Positions 14,036 to 17,680 of a stretch of DNA of 17,680 nt are shown here, in pieces (the first letter of the stretch is position 1; each line of letters starts with the position of its first letter). The position numbers and the translations under genes are program-made. This stretch comes from Spirochaetaceae bacterium (GTDB lineage: Bacteria; Spirochaetota; Spirochaetia; Treponematales; Breznakiellaceae), in contig JAIRPU010000061.1 in NCBI GenBank assembly GCA_031256815.1, positions 1-17,680 on the forward strand. The letters run 5' to 3'. The notes below the pieces were generated by a model. That model did not search any database. It saw nothing but the letters and a program-made list of their open reading frames with translations, and had not been told where the DNA came from.

Positions 14036-15135
14036 TTTGGGTCAAAGTTTTTTATAAACTTTACAAGCGCGGCAACGCCCTCTATGGGCATTGCGTTGTA
14101 GATACTCGCCCTAAGCCCTCCGGCAAGCCTGTGTCCGGCAAGGTTTATAAGCCCGGCGGCCGCCGCTTCGTTTAAAAAACGGCTTTCTATGGCGGCGCGT
14201 TTTTCGGCGTTTTCTTCGCGGGCAACAAACGGAACGTTCATTAAACTGCGAAACTGTTTTTCTGCAGTCGGCCGGAAAACAGGCGAGTTTTCGAGCGCCT
14301 CGTAAAGCGCCGCCGCCTTTTCGCGGTTGCGTTTTGCCATCTCCGGCAGGCCGCCGAGTTTTAAAATCCATTCAAACACAAGCGACATAATGTAAATTGA
14401 CCAGCATGGGGGCGTGTTAAAAAGAGATTTTTCTTTGGCGTGAATATCATATCTAAGCATAACAGGCGTCCAGTCCGGCGCGCCGCCCAAAAGTTCAGAA
14501 CGGATAATTACAAGCGTACAGCCGGCCGGCCCAAGGTTCTTTTGCGCGCCGGCGTAAATCAGCCCGAAACGCCGGACATCGAGCGGTTCGGAAAGCAGGC
14601 AGGAAGACGCATCGCTTACAAGCGGCACAGCGCCGGTTTCAGGCAGTTCATTCCAAACCGTTCCAAATATCGTGTTGTTCAAACAAATATGATAGAAGGA
14701 ATCTTCATTTTGAGGGGGAGGGGGCGCAGGGATATAGCTGTAGTTTTTGTCTTTTGACGAAGCGCCTATGCGCACATCAACATATTTTTTTGCTTCTTCC
14801 GCCGCTTTACCTGCCCAAACGCCGGTATCTATGTAGGTTGCTTTTTTTCTGGCCTCTCCGGCATTAACGGCGCCAAGGTTTAACGGCACCATTGAAAACT
14901 GTAACATTGCCCCGCCCTGTAAAAAAAGCACAGTGTAATCTTCAGGAACAGATAGAATTTCCCGCAGAAGCGCTTCGGCGCGTTCAATTATTTTAATAAA
15001 ATCCCGCGAACGGTGGCTCATCTCCATAACGGATTGCCCTGTACCATGGGCGCAGGTAATCTCGCTGCCGGCGGCTTTTAACACTTCCAGCGGAAGCATG
15101 GAAGGCCCTGCGGAAAAATTATAAACTCGTTCCAT
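14032..15135 (-). CDS. serC: SerC: phosphoserine aminotransferase
   Basis: PLP-dependent transamination of 3-phosphohydroxypyruvate to phosphoserine in the serine pathway; the same enzyme can serve pyridoxal phosphate synthesis. The 367-residue product opens with YNFSAGPSMLP, has the HRS substrate motif (MSHRSRDF), LFLQGGAMLQF, and the PLP lysine K199 in AGAQKNLGPAG. A run of four prolines in IPAPPPPQ (about 136-142) comes from a G-rich tract and looks like a small loop insertion. No ribosome binding site is visible before ATG 15135; instead a good promoter ends six bases before it. ogt follows with a 4-base overlap. No serA or serB is nearby. Confidence 0.95.
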   Translation of the reverse strand: MERVYNFSAGPSMLPLEVLKAAGSEITCAHGTGQSVMEMSHRSRDFIKIIERAEALLREILSVPEDYTVLFLQGGAMLQFSMVPLNLGAVNAGEARKKATYIDTGVWAGKAAEEAKKYVDVRIGASSKDKNYSYIPAPPPPQNEDSFYHICLNNTIFGTVWNELPETGAVPLVSDASSCLLSEPLDVRRFGLIYAGAQKNLGPAGCTLVIIRSELLGGAPDWTPVMLRYDIHAKEKSLFNTPPCWSIYIMSLVFEWILKLGGLPEMAKRNREKAAALYEALENSPVFRPTAEKQFRSLMNVPFVAREENAEKRAAIESRFLNEAAAAGLINLAGHRLAGGLRASIYNAMPIEGVAALVKFIKNFDPK

Positions 15136-15141
15136 TGTTCA

Positions 15142-15170
15142 AATATAAACGCCGTCTGGTTCTGATTCAA
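15142..15170 (-). promoter_or_regulatory. serC promoter, predicted to give a leaderless mRNA
   Basis: On the minus strand TTGAAT (15170-15165) and TATATT (15147-15142) are exactly 17 bp apart. The -10 is followed by TGAACA and then the serC ATG, so initiation at the usual distance would fall on or next to the A of the start codon. Confidence 0.55.
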
Positions 15171-15202
15171 GCCCGTCTGCGGCGGCAGCCGGTGGTGGCA
15201 AG

Positions 15203-15233
15203 GCCGGCTAAACCGCAACGCGGTTTAGCCGGC
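15203..15233. repeat. perfect 14-bp inverted repeat upstream of serC
   Basis: GCCGGCTAAACCGC (15203-15216) and its exact complement (15220-15233) flank an AAC loop. It sits just upstream of the serC -35 box and at the serC-side edge of the G+C-rich array. There is no T run in either direction. Confidence 0.8.
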
Positions 15234-15273
15234 GGCCTGTGGCGGGGCGCGTGAAGCTGGCGCGTGCGGCCCC

Positions 15274-15600
15274 GCGGGCTTGCGTGTTGCGCAGGCCGCG
15301 GCTTGCGATAAGGCCGCGCTTTGCGCGGCCGCCTGATACGGCGGCGCGTGCGGCCCCTCGGTCTGCGCGTTTGCGCAGGCCGCGGCTTGCGATAAAGCCG
15401 CGCTTCGCGCGGCCGTCGCAGGCGGAGGCGTGTGCGGCCCCTCGCGGGCTTGCGTGTTGCGCAGGCCGCGGCTTGCGATAAGGCCGCGCTTTGCGCGGCC
15501 GCCTGATACGGCGGCGTGTGCGGCCGCCCGCGGTCTGCGCGTTTGCGCAGACCCGGGGCTTGCGATAAAGCCGCGCTTCGCGCGGCCGTCTCCGGCAAAA
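15274..15600. repeat. G+C-rich tandem array, four ~85-bp half-units in ABAB order
   Basis: A units start at 15274 and 15444 (170-bp period); B units start at 15361 and 15533 (172-bp period). All four share the core TTGCGATAA(A/G)GCCGCGC followed by a hairpin. A units carry GGCCGCGC-TTT-GCGCGGCC (15312-15330 and 15482-15500). B units carry GCCGCGC-TTC-GCGCGGC (15397-15413 and 15570-15586) and CTGCGC-GTTT-GCGCAG. A units also hold GCCGCC-TGATAC-GGCGGC. The stretch from 15181 is similarly G+C-rich. This fills most of the 668-nt gap between the divergent serC and the lipocalin-like gene. Arg/Pro/Ala-rich open frames across it are by-products of the repeats. Confidence 0.85.
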
Positions 15601-15665
15601 ATGCGCCCAAAATATCATAAATATTAAACCGCGCCGGTTCATCATTTTTCTCTAATTAGGAATTG

Positions 15666-15715
15666 TTGTTTGAAAACAATGGGTTATAGCATACATAAAA
15701 TGTATGTGCTAGAAT
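15666..15715 (+). promoter_or_regulatory. candidate promoter and operator of the lipocalin-like gene
   Basis: An extended -10, TG-C-TAGAAT, spans 15707-15715. Just upstream lie two small perfect inverted repeats: TTGTTT-GA-AAACAA (15666-15679) and CATACAT-AAA-ATGTATG (15690-15706). The second covers the -35 region and could bind a regulator. The implied leader is about 80 nt. The T-rich composition differs sharply from the adjoining array. Confidence 0.4.
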
Positions 15716-15803
15716 CCTGATTATGCTTTTATAGGAATAATGGAATTTGTGAACAAGACGATTATGGAGAACGGGGGCGTTTTCTAAATGGAGGATAACT
15801 GGT

Positions 15804-16946
15804 ATGAAAAGCAAAACAAAAACTGCCGTAATCAATGCGTCTGCCGGCGGCGCGAAGGTCAGGTCGCGGTTGGGGGCGCTGCCGGAGCATTACGCGAAGC
15901 TCGGCTTGCAAAAAGGGGATATCGCCCAGTGGGAGGACGGCACTCGCACCAATTCGGGCGAGCGGGGAACCTACGAGTGGTGGTACTTTGACGCGCATCT
16001 TGAGGACGGGACAAACCTTGTCATCGTGTTCTATACCAAACCTCTGATGTCGCCGCAATGCCCGCCTGATCCTAATATTGCCTTCGACCTCAATACGCCG
16101 GACGGGAAGAAATATTCGGAAGTATACCGTCCTGCTAAGGGCGAGGTTTTTACCGCTTCAAAGGAAAGCTGCGATGTCCGTATAGGGTCGTGTTATTTTA
16201 AGGGAAATTTGCGGGAGTACGAAATCTACTGCCGCACTAAAACTGTGGAAGCAAAAGTTACGCTGAAAAGCAATGTTCCCCCCTGGAGGCCGGAGACCGG
16301 TCACATATTTTTCGGTGATAATGACGAACACTATTTTGCGTGGCTCCCTTCGGTTCCAGAAGGAGTGGTGCAGGCGGAAATCACGAAAGACGGGCAGACA
16401 TTCACCTTGAGCGGAACCGGTTATCACGATCACAACTGGGGCAACATCAATATGCTCAAGGTTATGCACCACTGGTACTGGGGCAGGGCCCGCGTGGGCG
16501 ATTACCGGCTGATAACCTCTTATATCTGGGCGGAAGAAAAGTACGGTTACAATACATTTCCGATCTTCATGATCGCTGGGGAGAACAAAATACTTGCCGA
16601 CGACGGCGCGAAGCTGTGTTTTAGCGCGGAGCAGGAATTTATTGAAAAAGAAACCGGAAAGCCGGTGCATGACCTCCTTGTCTACGATTACCGGGACGGA
16701 AACACCCGGTACCTGATAAGCTACAAGCGCAGGCAGAGCATACTGAATTTCCTGCTGGTTAATAGCGTGAGCGGCGTACTGCGCCTGCTTGCAAAATTGT
16801 CGGGCTTTGACGGCGCGTACCACCGTTTTACCGGCGGCGTGATTATCGAGCGGCTGGAAGACGGAAAAGTTGTCGAGAAGCTCGAAGCCCCAGCGCTGTG
16901 GGAGCTTATGTATTTTGGAAAAGCCAGAAAAATCGGTATACTGTGA
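15804..16946 (+). CDS. CrtC/AttH-type lipocalin-fold protein
   Basis: The 380-residue protein has the marks of the CrtC (hydroxyneurosporene hydratase) / AttH-like family: GTYEWWYFDAHLEDGT (55-70), GHIFFGDNDEHYFAW, and the conserved GYHDHNWG (206-213) followed by HHWYWGRARVG. Family members fold as tandem lipocalin-like barrels and bind or modify hydrophobic substrates. There is no carotenoid gene nearby, so carotenoid hydration should not be assumed; a lipid or secondary-metabolite role is equally open. I see no clear signal peptide. GGAGG at 15790-15794 supports ATG 15804. The AAA ATPase gene begins 45 nt after its stop, so cotranscription is possible. Confidence 0.82.
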   Translation: MKSKTKTAVINASAGGAKVRSRLGALPEHYAKLGLQKGDIAQWEDGTRTNSGERGTYEWWYFDAHLEDGTNLVIVFYTKPLMSPQCPPDPNIAFDLNTPDGKKYSEVYRPAKGEVFTASKESCDVRIGSCYFKGNLREYEIYCRTKTVEAKVTLKSNVPPWRPETGHIFFGDNDEHYFAWLPSVPEGVVQAEITKDGQTFTLSGTGYHDHNWGNINMLKVMHHWYWGRARVGDYRLITSYIWAEEKYGYNTFPIFMIAGENKILADDGAKLCFSAEQEFIEKETGKPVHDLLVYDYRDGNTRYLISYKRRQSILNFLLVNSVSGVLRLLAKLSGFDGAYHRFTGGVIIERLEDGKVVEKLEAPALWELMYFGKARKIGIL

Positions 16947-16991
16947 AAAAAATCATTAAGCTTGACATGATAAGGCCGATGGAGGTTGAAA

Positions 16992-17680
16992 ATGGCGCTA
17001 ATTGAAGGCTTTAGGGTAAAAAATTTCCGGGCATTGCGGAATATTGAAATAGGAAAACTCTGGAACACTCAAAGGGCAGAACCGCTGACACCTCTTACTG
17101 CTGTCATTGGAAAAAACGGGGCAGGTAAAAGCTCTTTGTTTGATGCGTTTGGTTTTTTAGCGGATTGTTTGCGCAATGGTGTTGAAGAAGCCTGTGATAT
17201 GAGCGGGAGAGGCGGCATAAAAAAGATTCGCACTATGGGTTGTAATGAACCTGTTGAAATTGAAGTTTACTATCGACAGGATGGAAATGCACGACCATTA
17301 ACATACCAACTTGCTATTGATGTAGATAAAAATGAACGCCCTTATGTAAAAAGTGAACGTTTAAGACAGAGGCGCAGAGGACAGGATAGAGGTTATCCAT
17401 TTTCATTTTTGATAATGGAAAATGGTATTGGCTATGCGTGGAAAGGAGAATCAGAAGGCGTAGATGAATCAAAAGGCGCGTCAATAGACACGATTGAAGA
17501 ATCATCAGAAACTGAAAAAGTAAAATTAAATGATAATAGGATATTGGGAGTAACAACATTGAGCGCTCTTGCACAGCATCCCCGAATATCAGCGTTTACT
17601 CAATTAATTGAAGATTGGTATTTAAGTTATTTCTCCCCGGATGCGGCGAGAAGCCTGACAATGGCCGGAGCGCAGAAGCA
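16992..17680 (+). CDS. AAA (RecF/SMC-like, AAA_21) ATPase, 5' part
   Basis: The N-terminal 229 codons are present and the gene runs off the window. It opens with MALIEGFRVKNFRALRNIEI, the typical strand before a RecF/SMC-like head, and has Walker A GKNGAGKS (40-47) followed by SLFDAFGFLADCL. After it comes a charged region with RLRQRRRGQDRGYPF and then LGVTTLSALAQHPRISAFTQLIEDWYLSYFSPD. This pattern matches the COG4637-like 'predicted ATPase' group, which often sits next to a DUF4276/TOPRIM-type partner in accessory regions; the partner, if present, would be beyond the window. GGAGG at 16981-16985 gives an ideal spacing to ATG 16992. Walker B and the signature lie outside, so activity cannot be judged. 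Confidence 0.85.
   Translation, partial: MALIEGFRVKNFRALRNIEIGKLWNTQRAEPLTPLTAVIGKNGAGKSSLFDAFGFLADCLRNGVEEACDMSGRGGIKKIRTMGCNEPVEIEVYYRQDGNARPLTYQLAIDVDKNERPYVKSERLRQRRRGQDRGYPFSFLIMENGIGYAWKGESEGVDESKGASIDTIEESSETEKVKLNDNRILGVTTLSALAQHPRISAFTQLIEDWYLSYFSPDAARSLTMAGAQK

Noticed and set aside
15274..15600. Possible CRISPR array
   Set aside because: Units are about 85 bp, repeat and 'spacer' parts both recur in ABAB order, and no cas gene is nearby.
15167..15645. Two long Arg/Pro/Ala-rich minus-strand open frames (about 145 residues) across the G+C-rich array
   Set aside because: They overlap each other in different frames, repeat the same peptides because the DNA repeats, lack a ribosome binding site and run into the serC promoter region. 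Open frames are expected by chance in such G+C-rich sequence.
15740..15787. 15-codon open frame (MEFVNKTIMENGGVF) as a leader peptide before the lipocalin-like gene
   Set aside because: It has an AGGA four bases ahead, but there is no regulatory codon run or attenuator hairpin, and frames this short are common by chance.

Overview
The window looks like a chromosome segment of a spirochaete of the Treponema group. The clues are a bacterial V-type ATPase B subunit, a second-type elongation factor G, an archaeal-type aspartate-semialdehyde dehydrogenase, a PotD-like lipoprotein with a loose lipobox and a large protein that resembles a spirochaete-restricted family of unknown function. This placement is inference from protein character; no rRNA is present.

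Layout. Bases 1-39 hold only the first 13 codons of a leftward gene, with a divergent promoter pair behind it. From 286 to 4661 a rightward operon runs ribD, ribE, ribBA, aroC. It supplies three of the usual riboflavin genes plus chorismate synthase, an FMN-dependent enzyme; ribH is absent and no FMN riboswitch is visible. Convergent to it is an orphan potD-like lipoprotein gene (4795-5808, minus). A tRNA-Gln(CTG) gene at 6025-6095 faces an archaeal-type asd gene (6209-7306, minus). Next on the minus strand, in the order of transcription, is a tight cluster: V-ATPase subunit B (12375-11002), an EF-G2-like factor (10987-8942) and an unknown 503-residue protein (8934-7423). The V-ATPase gene has neither subunit A nor D beside it. 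A markedly A+T-rich glycosyltransferase gene (12656-13495, plus) stands alone and ends at a large palindrome shared with the convergent serC-ogt pair (15135-13541, minus).

From 15181 to about 15600, upstream of serC, lies a G+C-rich array of four related ~85-bp half-units in ABAB order, full of hairpins. Beyond it are a CrtC/AttH-type lipocalin-fold protein (15804-16946) and the start of an AAA (RecF/SMC-like) ATPase gene cut by the window end.

The metabolic genes are ordinary housekeeping. The best leads are the EF-G paralogue lacking two translocase signatures, the V-ATPase B subunit separated from its operon, promoters abutting the start codons of serC and the V-ATPase B gene (suggesting leaderless mRNAs), and several unrelated G+C-rich short repeats, one of which builds the linker inside RibBA. 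I did not find a clearly new multi-gene system; the closest candidate is the cut-off ATPase locus at the right edge.
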